Positions 50,181-59,568 are shown, numbered from the stretch's first letter. The stretch is 64,000 nt of DNA from Lachnospiraceae bacterium M18-1 (GCA_000403295.2 KE159611.1:373849-437848); one strand, 5' to 3'. Made by a program: numbers and translations. Notes: generated by a model not told the origin, from the sequence alone.

Positions 50181-51539
50181 TTACCGGTTCGTTTCCCGCC
50201 GCCTGTCTCTATCATTTCCTGGAATGGGAAGCATGATATTCAGCGAAAATTCCGTACCGCTGTCTATTTCCATCACGCCCTCGTACCGCTCTACGGCCTC
50301 CCTGATATTCTGCAATCCCACTCCATACACCGGTCTATGTGTAAAATGCCGCCGCTTGGAGGACCGTATTTTCCCATGCTCCACAGATACCGGCTCATGA
50401 ATACTGTTGCAGATCTCCAGCACCCAGTAGCAGCGGTGTATCTGTGACCGCATCCGGATCCATCCGGCAGGCGCTCCCGACCGGATTCCCCGCTGGCAGG
50501 CTTCCACTGCATTATCCAGTGCATTTGCCAAAATACAGCAGAGGTCCGCAGCCCGTATCTGCTCCTCCCCCGGCACGGACATCCGGATAGAAATGTCGAT
50601 CCCCAGCTTCCGTGCCTGCCGGTATTTGGGATTCAGCAGGGCATCCGCATAAACGGATCCGGTCCTCACAAGGGCTTCTCCCTCCTCCATCCGGATGTCC
50701 AGCTCAGCGAGGTAGTGCAGCGCTTCTTCTGATTTTCCGTCTTCCAACAGCTGTGCAAGGCATAATCCATGATTTTTCATATCGTGCCTCATTTTGATCA
50801 TCTGGTCATATTGTTCCCCGGAGGTCTCCAGATGCCGGCTCAGTATTTCATATTGCTGCTGTGCCAGCCGTTCCAGAAGGCGGCGTTCCAGCATAATGAC
50901 GCAGAACAGATGAAGCCCCGTCCCGGCAGCCGCAATCAGGCTGCAGCAGATTGCTGTGGGGATCAGCGTCCCCTCCATCCACTCCCCGATTCCGACAAAG
51001 ATATTCATCATCATGTTCACCGCAGCGTAGATAAATACGATGATATACATGAGATAAAATGCATCCCGCTCCGAAAAATCCCGCCGGAGCAGGCGGATCC
51101 TCCGCAGTAAGATTTCCATCATCACATACTGCACCAGACGGGCGGAAATGCTTACAAATTCTAATGCCGCGCCTGAACAATGCCCCGTTCCGTTTGCTGC
51201 CGCCGCTGCATGAAACAACGGGAAGATCGTACAGAACGCCAGCTCCGGCGCGCAGTACATCCATATCGTGAAAAAAATCTTTTTGACCGCATTCCCATGA
51301 AACAGCAGCATATTGAGTACAAGTCCGCAGAGGGAAAGATAAATAAAATTTCCCAGTGTGGTGCCCGCCAGTAAAAAAATCCGGTTTACATGTCCGTAAA
51401 AGAACGTTCCCAGATAAAGCCATAAAAAAGTAAATCGGTATTTCGCGCCGAACATTTCTTTCAGAAAACGGTATTCCAAAAAAATGTCCAGGACTCCCAT
51501 GGAGTATGTCCAGATGGCTGTCCAGATCCATGCGCTCAA
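50181..51539 (-). CDS. GHKL-domain sensor histidine kinase (AgrC-like)
   Basis: This 452-residue kinase has about six N-terminal membrane helices (1-225) and a cytoplasmic part with the AgrC/DpiB-like H-box MRHDMKNHGLCLAQLL. A GHKL ATPase follows: CCILANALDNAVEACQRG is the N-box and VYGVGLQNIREAVERY the G2 region. It senses an extracellular signal, often a peptide, and phosphorylates the response regulator encoded just upstream. The start is TTG 51539, overlapping the regulator stop by four bases. No agrB or agrD gene is adjacent, so the signal is unknown. It is convergent with the ROK gene. Confidence 0.87.
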   Translation of the reverse strand: MSAWIWTAIWTYSMGVLDIFLEYRFLKEMFGAKYRFTFLWLYLGTFFYGHVNRIFLLAGTTLGNFIYLSLCGLVLNMLLFHGNAVKKIFFTIWMYCAPELAFCTIFPLFHAAAAANGTGHCSGAALEFVSISARLVQYVMMEILLRRIRLLRRDFSERDAFYLMYIIVFIYAAVNMMMNIFVGIGEWMEGTLIPTAICCSLIAAAGTGLHLFCVIMLERRLLERLAQQQYEILSRHLETSGEQYDQMIKMRHDMKNHGLCLAQLLEDGKSEEALHYLAELDIRMEEGEALVRTGSVYADALLNPKYRQARKLGIDISIRMSVPGEEQIRAADLCCILANALDNAVEACQRGIRSGAPAGWIRMRSQIHRCYWVLEICNSIHEPVSVEHGKIRSSKRRHFTHRPVYGVGLQNIREAVERYEGVMEIDSGTEFSLNIMLPIPGNDRDRRRETNR

Positions 51540-52324
51540 AGTACATCACCGCTTTCTTTTAAATAGTGCATAAACGCCAGGCCGAAGGTTTTATATCTGC
51601 GCTTGGAAAGCGGGATCCGCTCCTCATTCTCCAGGCGGATCTCATTTTTGTCATAATACCGGACATGACGCAGATTTACAATGTAGCTGCGATGGCATCG
51701 GAAAAATGTGCCGGGGAGGGGAGTGTCGGCGGAGCGCTGCGGAAGGCCGCGCGGCGGCTCAAAACCGGCGGCAGGCGCAGGCTCCGGCCTGGTCAGTGCA
51801 GGCTCCAGATCCTCCATCTTTCCATAAAAGGGAATGGTCTCCTCTGCAGTGTGCAGATAAATTTTTCGGTCCAGGACTTCCAGATAAAGGATCTGCTCAA
51901 GAGGAACCCGCCGGACTGCCGTTCCCTGCCGGACAATGACCGCGCGGCTGCGTTCTTCACGCAGGGATGCGTAAAGCTGCAGAAGAACCTTTTCCAGCTT
52001 TTCGATGTCCACAGGTTTTAACAGATAATGAAATGGATGGGCGTCGTATGCGTCAACTGCGTACTTTGTGTGCGCCGTGATGAATACCAGACGGCTTTCA
52101 TCCCCCCGCGCGCGCAGCTTCCCTGCCAGCTCCAGGCCGTTCATAGGTTCCATCTCAATATCCAGCAGCAGGATATCATAGGGGTCCCGCGCCAGAACGG
52201 CGCTGCCGTTTTGATAGGTTTCTATGTTATGCGGTATGGAATGTTTGTCTAATATCGACGATACCCAGCCGGACAGTTGGGCTGACAGCGTCTGCTCGTC
52301 CTCACAGATTGCAATCCGGATCAT
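51536..52324 (-). CDS. LytTR family response regulator
   Basis: The 262-residue protein has a receiver domain (CEDE at 7-10, phospho-acceptor Asp55 in ILLLDIEM, Lys near 102 in LLKPVD) and a LytTR DNA-binding domain (about 140-262, VRRVPLEQILYLEVLDRKIY to FFRCHRSYIVNLRHVRYYD). An unusual insertion rich in Pro and Ala (about 190-215, ALTRPEPAPAAGFEPPRGLP) interrupts the LytTR domain before FFRCHRSY. ATG 52324 follows GGAGGG. It forms a pair with the GHKL kinase and has its own promoter. Confidence 0.9.
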   Translation of the reverse strand: MIRIAICEDEQTLSAQLSGWVSSILDKHSIPHNIETYQNGSAVLARDPYDILLLDIEMEPMNGLELAGKLRARGDESRLVFITAHTKYAVDAYDAHPFHYLLKPVDIEKLEKVLLQLYASLREERSRAVIVRQGTAVRRVPLEQILYLEVLDRKIYLHTAEETIPFYGKMEDLEPALTRPEPAPAAGFEPPRGLPQRSADTPLPGTFFRCHRSYIVNLRHVRYYDKNEIRLENEERIPLSKRRYKTFGLAFMHYLKESGDVL

Positions 52325-52364
52325 TGGAAAATCCCTCCGTTTTTGTATGCCTATATTTCTATTT

Positions 52365-52393
52365 ATTATAATGAAAATTGGATATGTATACAA
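52365..52393 (-). promoter_or_regulatory. Promoter of the LytTR/GHKL operon
   Basis: On the minus strand TTGTAT (52393-52388) and TATAAT (52370-52365) are 17 bases apart, 40 bases before the start codon. Confidence 0.65.
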
Positions 52394-52432
52394 GTCGATT
52401 GACTGAACGGGAAGATTTTTGATGTGAATGGG

Positions 52433-52479
52433 GTTACTGGTCACATCCCGGCCAATCGCTATGCTGATTGACCAGGAGG
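52433..52479 (+). repeat. Family B palindromic repeat
   Basis: GTTACTGGTCACATCCCGG followed by CCAATC...GATTGACC is a near copy, in the opposite orientation, of 48-94. It is intergenic. Confidence 0.55.
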
Positions 52480-52543
52480 AGGTACATAAAAGCAGAAGGC
52501 TCCGTGGGAAACAATCCTGAAAATTTTTAATCCGTTTTGCACC

Positions 52544-53200
52544 CTACGCCTTCCTGTCCACAGATCTCAAGGCATTCTCTACATCCTGCCTTGTGATGCC
52601 GTCCAGCGCACCGGCCGGAATCTGTTTGCCGGTCGTCCAGGTGGGGTCGACTGCCTTTACCGCATCGACAAACACCCTATTGCACTGGCGTTCGAACTGC
52701 TCCATCGTCCAGCCTGCTGCCAGGCGGTCATCTTTTTTCATCTTCCGGTACAGGTTTGTATACACCTCTGAGCGCCTTGTAGTGTCTCCGTTATGCACAC
52801 CGTTTTCCCTGAGAAATTCCCGCTTTGTGGATTCAAACATCTCCTCCCGGCTGCTCTCCGGTATGGGGATGATGCGCTTCCGGCTGTTTATATTTTCATC
52901 AGTCAGAAGCAGTCCGGTCAGGCCGTTAGTCGGATTGATCCAGTCGCCATTCTTGTCATACTGGCGCATCAGGTTCTTGATCGCATGGACATTGGTAAAC
53001 ATTGCGCCGTTTCCGTCCTTCATCATCTGGTTCATCACGGCTTTGTACTGCTTGCTGTTCGTATCAATGCCGGCGGCCTTCAGCTGTGCCTGCACCGGCT
53101 TGCTGTTGATCTGGGAAAGCTGGATATTATTTACCAGATTTGTTTTGGGCGTTCCCAGCATATGCTGCAGCAAATAAGTATAGTCAATCGTTCTCTGCAT
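52544..53200 (-). CDS. Conserved-looking protein of unknown function (218 aa)
   Basis: The protein starts MQRTIDYTYLLQHMLGTP and contains LVNNIQLSQINSKPVQAQLK, a segment KAVMNQMMKDGNGAMFTNVH, and LYRKMKKDDRLAAGWTMEQF near residue 155. It has no signal peptide or membrane helix and is rich in polar and basic residues. The style recalls DUF3879-type clostridial proteins, but I cannot confirm this. GGGAG lies before ATG 53200; a frame from 53236 has no ribosome site. It follows traX on the same strand by about 100 bases. Confidence 0.7.
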   Translation of the reverse strand: MQRTIDYTYLLQHMLGTPKTNLVNNIQLSQINSKPVQAQLKAAGIDTNSKQYKAVMNQMMKDGNGAMFTNVHAIKNLMRQYDKNGDWINPTNGLTGLLLTDENINSRKRIIPIPESSREEMFESTKREFLRENGVHNGDTTRRSEVYTNLYRKMKKDDRLAAGWTMEQFERQCNRVFVDAVKAVDPTWTTGKQIPAGALDGITRQDVENALRSVDRKA

Positions 53201-53302
53201 AATGATCTCCCTTCCACCGCCCGGCCGACGGCACAAATAGTAATCGTATACTTATATATCGGAACAAGGATCGATTTCCTAACATATTTGCGGATTTTAC
53301 AC

Positions 53303-54211
53303 TCACTGAACCAGACAGATATTGATCAGCGCCAAGATCAGTAAGTGCACGGGATAAAACAGGTAAAAGAACCATTTCGAAAATGTACGTCCGCGTTCCG
53401 CACGTTTTCCGTTGTAAAAACACAGCAGTACAACACCGGCGGCGATCACACCAAGGCTTGCGCAAAATGTCCGCCAAACCGCCTCGTCAGCCGGATATAC
53501 ATAGCTGTTGTTTCCATACCTCAAAAATGCAAAGAGCAATGCTGCAGCCCCAAAGGAAACCGCAGCCTTTTTCCTGGACTGACTCGTATGCGAAAACATG
53601 ATCGTACAGATTGCAGCTATGAGAGGCCAATCGCATATCACGGTAACCAGAACAAGCAAGATCTGTGTGAGCACTCTGAAAAAACAGTTTGATATTTTCT
53701 CTTCTGCAGCCAGGATCAAAAAGCAGAAAAATAATGTAAACAACATATTCAATCCTATGAAACGAATCTCACCCCCATGCGAAAACGCAAGACAGAATGG
53801 AAGTTCAGACAAAACAGCAAATAGAAAGAGCCGGACGGCATAGTTCTTTTTGGAGCGGGTGTATTGATATCCCTCTACCAAAAACCAGCACATAACAGGC
53901 GCTGTAAAATAGCCCACGTCCTGGAACAGTTCCGCAAGAAATGTTCCGCGTTCTAAAAAGATGGATGAAATGTGGTTCAGCAGCATCGTAAACATCGCAA
54001 TATACTTGATCGTGTCGCGGTTCAGTCCGCAGTTTTTTACTGATTTCAAAGTCAGATCCCCTTTCTGTCTTACAAAGCTTTGCCAGTTTTTTGTTTTCGC
54101 TTTTCCGATATATTCAGCGGCGCTTGCCGACAGAAAATACGGCAGCTTCCTGAAAGCAAAGTTGTGCTTATTAGATCTTCTCCTACGTACCTCCCCACAG
54201 TACATCCCCAT
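53303..54211 (-). CDS. TraX family membrane protein
   Basis: This 302-residue protein has a hydrophilic N terminus of about 55 residues and then eight or so membrane helices. TIKYIAMFTMLLNHISSIF, then MCWFLVEGYQYTRSKKNY, and FFYLFYPVHLLILALI at the end are the TraX pattern. TraX acetylates F-pilin in plasmid systems; chromosomal relatives in Firmicutes are probably membrane acyltransferases. The N-terminal 55 residues are not part of the family, so the true start could be internal. The ATG lies three bases after the kinase stop, so it is translationally linked to the signalling operon. Confidence 0.8.
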   Translation of the reverse strand: MGMYCGEVRRRRSNKHNFAFRKLPYFLSASAAEYIGKAKTKNWQSFVRQKGDLTLKSVKNCGLNRDTIKYIAMFTMLLNHISSIFLERGTFLAELFQDVGYFTAPVMCWFLVEGYQYTRSKKNYAVRLFLFAVLSELPFCLAFSHGGEIRFIGLNMLFTLFFCFLILAAEEKISNCFFRVLTQILLVLVTVICDWPLIAAICTIMFSHTSQSRKKAAVSFGAAALLFAFLRYGNNSYVYPADEAVWRTFCASLGVIAAGVVLLCFYNGKRAERGRTFSKWFFYLFYPVHLLILALINICLVQ

Positions 54212-54214
54212 CTT

Positions 54215-57200
54215 CTACTTCAATATCTCCCCCAGCACGTCCAGCAGGATCGGAACATCGATCGGCTTCGCGATATGTCCGTTCATTCCTGCATCCGCCG
54301 CTGCTTTCTTATCTTCCTCAAATGCATTCGCCGTCATTGCAATGATCGGAATCCCGGCAATCTCCGGATCTTCCAGTCCCCGGATCTGCCCGGTCGCCTC
54401 ATAGCCGTCCATGATCGGCATCTGGATATCCATCAGGATCAGATCGTACTGGCCGGGTTTTGCTGACTTCATCTTTTCTACCGCCACTGCGCCGTCGTCG
54501 GCCACGTCCAGGACAAAGCCTGCTTCCTGCAGGATCTCCACAGCAATCTCCTGATTCAGCTCGTTGTCCTCTACCAGCAGGATTTTCTTTCCTTCAAAGG
54601 AAATACTTTCCTCCGGAGCATCTTTTTCGGCACCCAGGTTCGTAAACGGCGACTCCAGAACCTCCCGAAGTTCGGACAGGAAGATTGGTTTGGAGCAGAA
54701 GGCGGTAACGCCCGCATTTCTTGCTTCTTCCTCAATGTCCGACCAGTCGTAGGCGGTAAGGATGATGATCGGCGTCTCCTCACCGATAATGCCGCGGATC
54801 CGGCGCACGACTTCGATGCCGTTCATGTCCGGCATCAACCAGTCGATGATATAGGCGGAGTATAAATCGTTCTGTTCCTCTGCGAGCCGGGTGCGCAGCA
54901 CTGCCTCCTTACCGGAGGTGGTCCAGTCCGGACGCATACCGATGGTGGACAGCATCTTGGTCACGCTGGAGCAGGTGTTGAAATCATCGTCAGCCACAAG
55001 CGCGCGCAGGCCGTTCAGCTCCGGGATGACTTCCTGTCTGACGGAGCCGGAACAGGTCTTGAACTGCAGCTCTACGTGGAAGGTGGAACCTTTTCCTATC
55101 TCACTGTCAACGGAGATTTTGCCCCCCATCATGTCCACGATATTTTTGGTGATAGCCATGCCCAGGCCGGTGCCCTGGATTCCGCTGACCGTACTCGTCT
55201 GCTCCCGTTCAAACGGCTCAAATACATGCTCCAGAAATTCCTTGCTCATCCCGATTCCGGTGTCCTTCACCTGAAATTCGTAGGACGCGCAGCCTTCCGG
55301 CGCATTTCCCTTCTGCAGGATCCGGACGCTCACGATTCCGCCGGGTTTCGTGAATTTCATAGCATTGCTCAGAAGGTTCAAAAGAACCTGATTCAGCCGC
55401 AGCTTGTCGCACAGGACATGCTCATTGACTACGTCCGCGGTATCTATGTAAAATTCCAGCTGCTTGGATGTGATATCCGCCTGGACGATCGTTTTCAGGT
55501 CGTGCATGATCTCCGGAAGGGAGGTCTCCTTTTCCTCGATCTTGACCTTTCCGCTCTCAATCCGGCTCATGTCCAGAACATCATTGATCAGGCTCAGCAA
55601 ATGGTTGCTGGATGTGGTGATCTTGGACAGATAATCCTGGACCTGCTCGGTATTGTCGATATGCGCTGCGGCAAGGGACGTAAATCCGATGATAGCGTTC
55701 ATCGGCGTCCGGATGTCGTGGGACATATTATTGAGAAATGTAGTCTTTGCCCGGTTGGCATGCTGGGCTGCAGCAAGCGCGTCCTGGAGGTCAATGGTCT
55801 GCTTCTCCAGCCGTGCTTCCATTTTTTTCTCATCATCAATATCCAGGAAAAGTCCCACAAACGAAACCGGTGAGCCGTCCTCCCGCCGGGACAGCCGGCC
55901 GGCCGCATGGAACCATCTCCACCCGGCATTGCGGGTCAGCAGACGGTACTCCACGTCATAAGTCTTTTCGCCGGTATAATCTTTCACGGTATCCCAAAAT
56001 TCCTCTACCGACCGCTCCTTATCTTCCTCATGAAGCAGATCTGACCAGGATTCCAGCCTGTTCGGAAACTCCGCTTCGCTGTGATATCCCAGCATACTCC
56101 GGAAAGTCTCCGACCAGCTGCAGGAAGTGATCTCTGCCTGTTCGTTAAACTCTATCCCCCACATTCCGGACCCCATGGCAGCCTGGATATTTCTCATAGC
56201 AGCCTGTTCCCTTTCGATCTGGGCATAGGCTGCCCGGATCCGGTTTCCGTCTTCCTTTTCCTGCTCTAAGAGGATCCTTGCATGCTTCCTGGACTGCTTG
56301 GCCAGCACATGAAACAGCGCCAGCATCGCGAGAACCGTAATGACGATCTGAATCACACCCCGCGTCATCATTCCAGAGCTGATGGAACTGATCTGCTCAC
56401 GGAGAACGTTATCCCGGATCAGAATCGCCAGCATCCAGTTCGTCCCTTCTACCGGAACATAGCAGAGGTCCTCCTGGTAGCCCTGATACTCAAATGTGAT
56501 CTGCCCCTGCCTGCCGTTTTCAAAATCCTCCCGAAGCTGTTTATACCCGGTTTTCGCTGCTGTATCTGCATCCATGACCACGGAAAAAAGATTATCTCCT
56601 GCCTTCACATTTCCAAACGCCTCGTTTGTCAGGCTCTCTCCACTGCGGTGATACAGGTTGCAGTAGGTCTCGTTGCCGTTGGCCTGCAAGGTCAGGGAGC
56701 TTAGCATTTCATCAATATTGATCTGGATAAAGCAGGCTTTTATCTCCGTTCCCTGGAATGAAATTCCCTCCGCAGGGATCGCAAGGACCACCTGCTTTCT
56801 TGCGCCATAGAGGTTCAATGTGCTGATCACCGGCTCTGTCAGCTCCTCGGAAAGAAAGTGGTACCTGCTGAGGCCGGAAGTGGTACTGTGCTGTGTATAC
56901 ACGATCCCATTTTCATCGACCAGGGCAAATTTATCCACATCGTAAAGCTTTTTGACCTTTCCTAAAAATGTGCGCAGTGACTCCTGGGATTCCAGATCAG
57001 AAGCCTCCATAATATTGAGCGTATTTTCCATATAGGCCACATTATTTTTCAGCTCCTCAGAAACCACCTGGGCCCTCCGTCCGGCCAGCTCTTCCAGGTA
57101 AAATTCACTGACCCGGTTTACGGCCTGGTTTGTGCCCACTCTCGCGCCGTTTGACACCCAGATCGTCGTAACAAGAAGAAGCGCCGCAATAAACATGCCT

Positions 57201-57259
57201 CCCCATACAGCAAATGTAATTGTCTGTCTATCCTTCATTCTTTTACGCTGTTGTTCCAT
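54215..57259 (-). CDS. Hybrid sensor histidine kinase with two receiver domains
   Basis: The 1014-residue protein has a membrane helix near 10-33, a long extracellular Cache-type sensor (to about 300), and a second helix (VIQIVITVLAMLALFHVL). A PAS domain (about 360-475) is followed by HisKA with His514 (NNMSHDIRTPMNA), HATPase (NQVLLNLLSNAMKF, DTGIGM, GTGLGM), and receivers with phospho-acceptors Asp806 and Asp944. ATG 57259 has AAGGAG upstream; a TTG at 57334 with GAGG is an alternative. No separate response regulator or output domain is next to it. It directly follows a sugar-binding lipoprotein gene, which may present the ligand. Confidence 0.92.
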   Translation of the reverse strand: MEQQRKRMKDRQTITFAVWGGMFIAALLLVTTIWVSNGARVGTNQAVNRVSEFYLEELAGRRAQVVSEELKNNVAYMENTLNIMEASDLESQESLRTFLGKVKKLYDVDKFALVDENGIVYTQHSTTSGLSRYHFLSEELTEPVISTLNLYGARKQVVLAIPAEGISFQGTEIKACFIQINIDEMLSSLTLQANGNETYCNLYHRSGESLTNEAFGNVKAGDNLFSVVMDADTAAKTGYKQLREDFENGRQGQITFEYQGYQEDLCYVPVEGTNWMLAILIRDNVLREQISSISSGMMTRGVIQIVITVLAMLALFHVLAKQSRKHARILLEQEKEDGNRIRAAYAQIEREQAAMRNIQAAMGSGMWGIEFNEQAEITSCSWSETFRSMLGYHSEAEFPNRLESWSDLLHEEDKERSVEEFWDTVKDYTGEKTYDVEYRLLTRNAGWRWFHAAGRLSRREDGSPVSFVGLFLDIDDEKKMEARLEKQTIDLQDALAAAQHANRAKTTFLNNMSHDIRTPMNAIIGFTSLAAAHIDNTEQVQDYLSKITTSSNHLLSLINDVLDMSRIESGKVKIEEKETSLPEIMHDLKTIVQADITSKQLEFYIDTADVVNEHVLCDKLRLNQVLLNLLSNAMKFTKPGGIVSVRILQKGNAPEGCASYEFQVKDTGIGMSKEFLEHVFEPFEREQTSTVSGIQGTGLGMAITKNIVDMMGGKISVDSEIGKGSTFHVELQFKTCSGSVRQEVIPELNGLRALVADDDFNTCSSVTKMLSTIGMRPDWTTSGKEAVLRTRLAEEQNDLYSAYIIDWLMPDMNGIEVVRRIRGIIGEETPIIILTAYDWSDIEEEARNAGVTAFCSKPIFLSELREVLESPFTNLGAEKDAPEESISFEGKKILLVEDNELNQEIAVEILQEAGFVLDVADDGAVAVEKMKSAKPGQYDLILMDIQMPIMDGYEATGQIRGLEDPEIAGIPIIAMTANAFEEDKKAAADAGMNGHIAKPIDVPILLDVLGEILK

Positions 57260-57343
57260 CCTTTTGCTCCTTAAATCTCGTCTCTCTTCCGTCCTTCGCA
57301 GACCGGCGCAGATCCGCGCGCTGTCCTGCTTCAAGCTTTTCCT

Positions 57344-58504
57344 CTAATCAGTCTCTCCATACAGCGTCTGCAGCATGGCCTGGGCGCTGTCCTGGTAAAT
57401 GATCTTTGTGATCTCTTCCGTTTTTTCAGGATAGACGTCTCCGGGGAGATGTCCGTCCGCGATCTTGACCGCTACCTGTACAGTATCAAAGCCGATCGAG
57501 TAACAGTCCTGCACCCCCAGCGCGTAAATGATCCCGTCTCTGAGGTATTCCAGCGCTTCCTGGTCGTGGTCCATTCCCACGATCGAGATTTCCTCCTCCC
57601 GTCCGGTCTCTATCACTGCCCTTGCGGTCCCCACCGGATTGCTCATATTGCAACAGATGAATCCGTCAAGGTCCGGATGGTCCGCAAGGATCTTCTGTGC
57701 CAGCCGGTATGATTTTTCCACAGAATCATCGTCATACTCTATTTCTACGATCTTCATATTCTGGTATTTCGCGATCACATTCTGCACTCCTAAGGCTCTG
57801 TCCTCATGGCACGGAGCGCCTTTTGTACCTACCAGGACCGCAACCTTTCCTTTGTATCCAAGCTTTTCGCAGAGGGCTTCTGTGAGGTCGGAGCCGTCTT
57901 CATAGTTGTGGGTATTTCCTACATAGGCGATCCGGTCGCAGCCATCCTCTTTTGCCGCGTCCGAGCTGGAAAATGTCATGACCTTCCGGCCGTCTTTGAT
58001 CAGCTCGTTGATGACCGGCGTCACGATGTCCACGTCCGCTACATCCACGCCGATCACGTCAAAATCACGCATGGAAGCATCGGACAGCCGCTGGATCTGG
58101 TCCTGGGCGGAGGCGGCGTCAGGCGCAAGGTATTCATAATCTATGGTAATCCCTTTTTCCTCATATTGCTTTGCCGCGTCCTCGATTCCGATGGCCACCG
58201 CATCCCACCATGGGTGGTCCACTTTATATGTAAAATAAAAATTATAATTTTCCTTTGCAGGACGGTAGCCGTCCAGCTCGTCGTCAAAACGCACGATCTC
58301 CGCCATCTGGCCGCTGTCGTTATTCCCGGCGCTCTGGGCAGGCGCCTCGTCCGGGACCTGCCTGATCTCGGCGTTTGCCCTGCGGCTGCAGCCTGATATT
58401 CCCAGACAGCAAAGTCCGAAAAATACTGCTACTTCCAGCTTATTCCGAATCCTGTGCCGCAGTTTCACCGGCTCTGTATGATCTTCATGGATTTTCCTAA
58501 ACAT
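57344..58504 (-). CDS. Periplasmic-binding-type sugar sensor lipoprotein
   Basis: The 386-residue protein has a signal with lipobox (CCLGISGC, Cys39 as anchor) and a type I periplasmic-binding fold like ribose-binding protein: NFYFTYKVDHPWWDAVAIGI, FDVIGVDVADVDIVTPVI, and near the end EEISIVGMDHDQEALEYL. It is outside the membrane and binds a small sugar or similar ligand. No ABC permease or ATPase is adjacent; instead the hybrid kinase follows nine bases later. This suggests a binding-protein co-receptor for the kinase, in the manner of LuxP-LuxQ. AGAGGAG precedes ATG 58504. Confidence 0.88.
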   Translation of the reverse strand: MFRKIHEDHTEPVKLRHRIRNKLEVAVFFGLCCLGISGCSRRANAEIRQVPDEAPAQSAGNNDSGQMAEIVRFDDELDGYRPAKENYNFYFTYKVDHPWWDAVAIGIEDAAKQYEEKGITIDYEYLAPDAASAQDQIQRLSDASMRDFDVIGVDVADVDIVTPVINELIKDGRKVMTFSSSDAAKEDGCDRIAYVGNTHNYEDGSDLTEALCEKLGYKGKVAVLVGTKGAPCHEDRALGVQNVIAKYQNMKIVEIEYDDDSVEKSYRLAQKILADHPDLDGFICCNMSNPVGTARAVIETGREEEISIVGMDHDQEALEYLRDGIIYALGVQDCYSIGFDTVQVAVKIADGHLPGDVYPEKTEEITKIIYQDSAQAMLQTLYGETD

Positions 58505-58597
58505 GGCTAACTCCTCTCATGAATGGGACGTTTCATCTTCTTACAGCAATTCACTATATCCTGTCGCCGATTTCCGCCAGGAAATTGATGACCTGCT

Positions 58598-58792
58598 GTT
58601 ACTATTCACAGCCATATAAAAATCAGCAGACAGATTCGTCAAGCACAGCTTGTAAGAAGCTGTTTGATGATTTTTATATGACTGGAATCAGTCACTTCAC
58701 CCACATAAGCAAAAAATCAAGATGCGCAGCATCGGCAGACGGCTTTGCCGGCTGTTTTTGCGCATGTGTGTGAAGTGGCTGTGAATAGTAAC
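58598..58792 (-). repeat. 195-bp branched palindromic element, copy 2
   Basis: Same length and fold as 43924-44118 but in reverse orientation. The terminal stem is GTTACTATTCACAGCCA / TGGCTGTGAATAGTAAC, again perfect over 17 bp. The arm CATATAAAAATC/GATTTTTATATG replaces CAGATAAAAA/TTTTTATCTG. The stretch 58505-58937 contains nothing else except a short diverged GTGAAC...GTTAC dyad near 58887-58917. Confidence 0.8.
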
Positions 58793-58937
58793 GACCTGCT
58801 TGCATATTAGCGCAATTTATTATAACACAAGTCACCGATTTTCGGTAGAAAAAAATAGCGGAGACAGGTTTCTTCTGTCTCCGCCGTGTGAACACTAACT
58901 CCGCCGTTACAATTCATGCCCCGCAGATTTTTCCGGA

Positions 58938-59390
58938 TTATTTTTTCCTGCTTTGCCATACCTTGGCCAGAATGTCCTTCAGCACCAGAAAGGCGTCCAG
59001 ATTCGAGTAATGGTATTCCTCTTTCAGCTCGTCCACCATGACGCCCAGCCTGACGGCATAGTTGGGGACGTTGACCTCCTTCTGGTATCTGACAAGGACC
59101 GGATATTTCTTTCCCCATGCCCGGGTCCAGTCGATCTTCTCTTCCGTCTCCTCGCTGGTCCGGTCAATGATATCCTGGATTTCTTTTACATTCATGTCAA
59201 ATTCGATCAGTTCATCCAGCGACACGTGATACAAAAGTGACATCTGCTTCGACTGGCGGATATCAGGAAGTGTCTCGCCGGTTTCCCATTTTGAGATTGT
59301 CTGCCTGCTGACCCCCAATTTTTCCGCCACATCCTCCTGTGACAGTCCGCATTTTTTCCTTGCATGAAATAAACTGTTTCCTAAATTCAT
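58938..59390 (-). CDS. XRE family transcriptional regulator
   Basis: The 150-residue protein has an N-terminal helix-turn-helix of the Cro/CI type (about 5-60: LFHARKKCGLSQEDVAEKLG, SRQTISKWETGETLPD). A C-terminal region of about 85 residues (EIQDIIDRTSEETEEKIDWT and later) is predicted helical and resembles no enzyme I know. It probably represses or activates a nearby or its own promoter. AAAGGAT precedes ATG 59390. Confidence 0.88.
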   Translation of the reverse strand: MNLGNSLFHARKKCGLSQEDVAEKLGVSRQTISKWETGETLPDIRQSKQMSLLYHVSLDELIEFDMNVKEIQDIIDRTSEETEEKIDWTRAWGKKYPVLVRYQKEVNVPNYAVRLGVMVDELKEEYHYSNLDAFLVLKDILAKVWQSRKK

Positions 59391-59568
59391 AGAAATCCAT
59401 CCTTTCTGTTGAAAATATGATTTTACAGTTTCTGAAAAGCAGGCTGCTTTTCATACAGACAAGTATATGGTTATATGCGTGAAATATCTACCAGTTTCCG
59501 CTTGCAATTTCGCACGTTTTCTTAACAAAGTGCGGAACGGTTTTACTGTCTCTAAGGTTTTTCTGGTT

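Noticed and set aside
50848..51549. A 233-codon minus-strand frame with many Gly and Arg
   Set aside because: Alternative frame of the GHKL kinase gene, which has clear membrane helices and kinase motifs.
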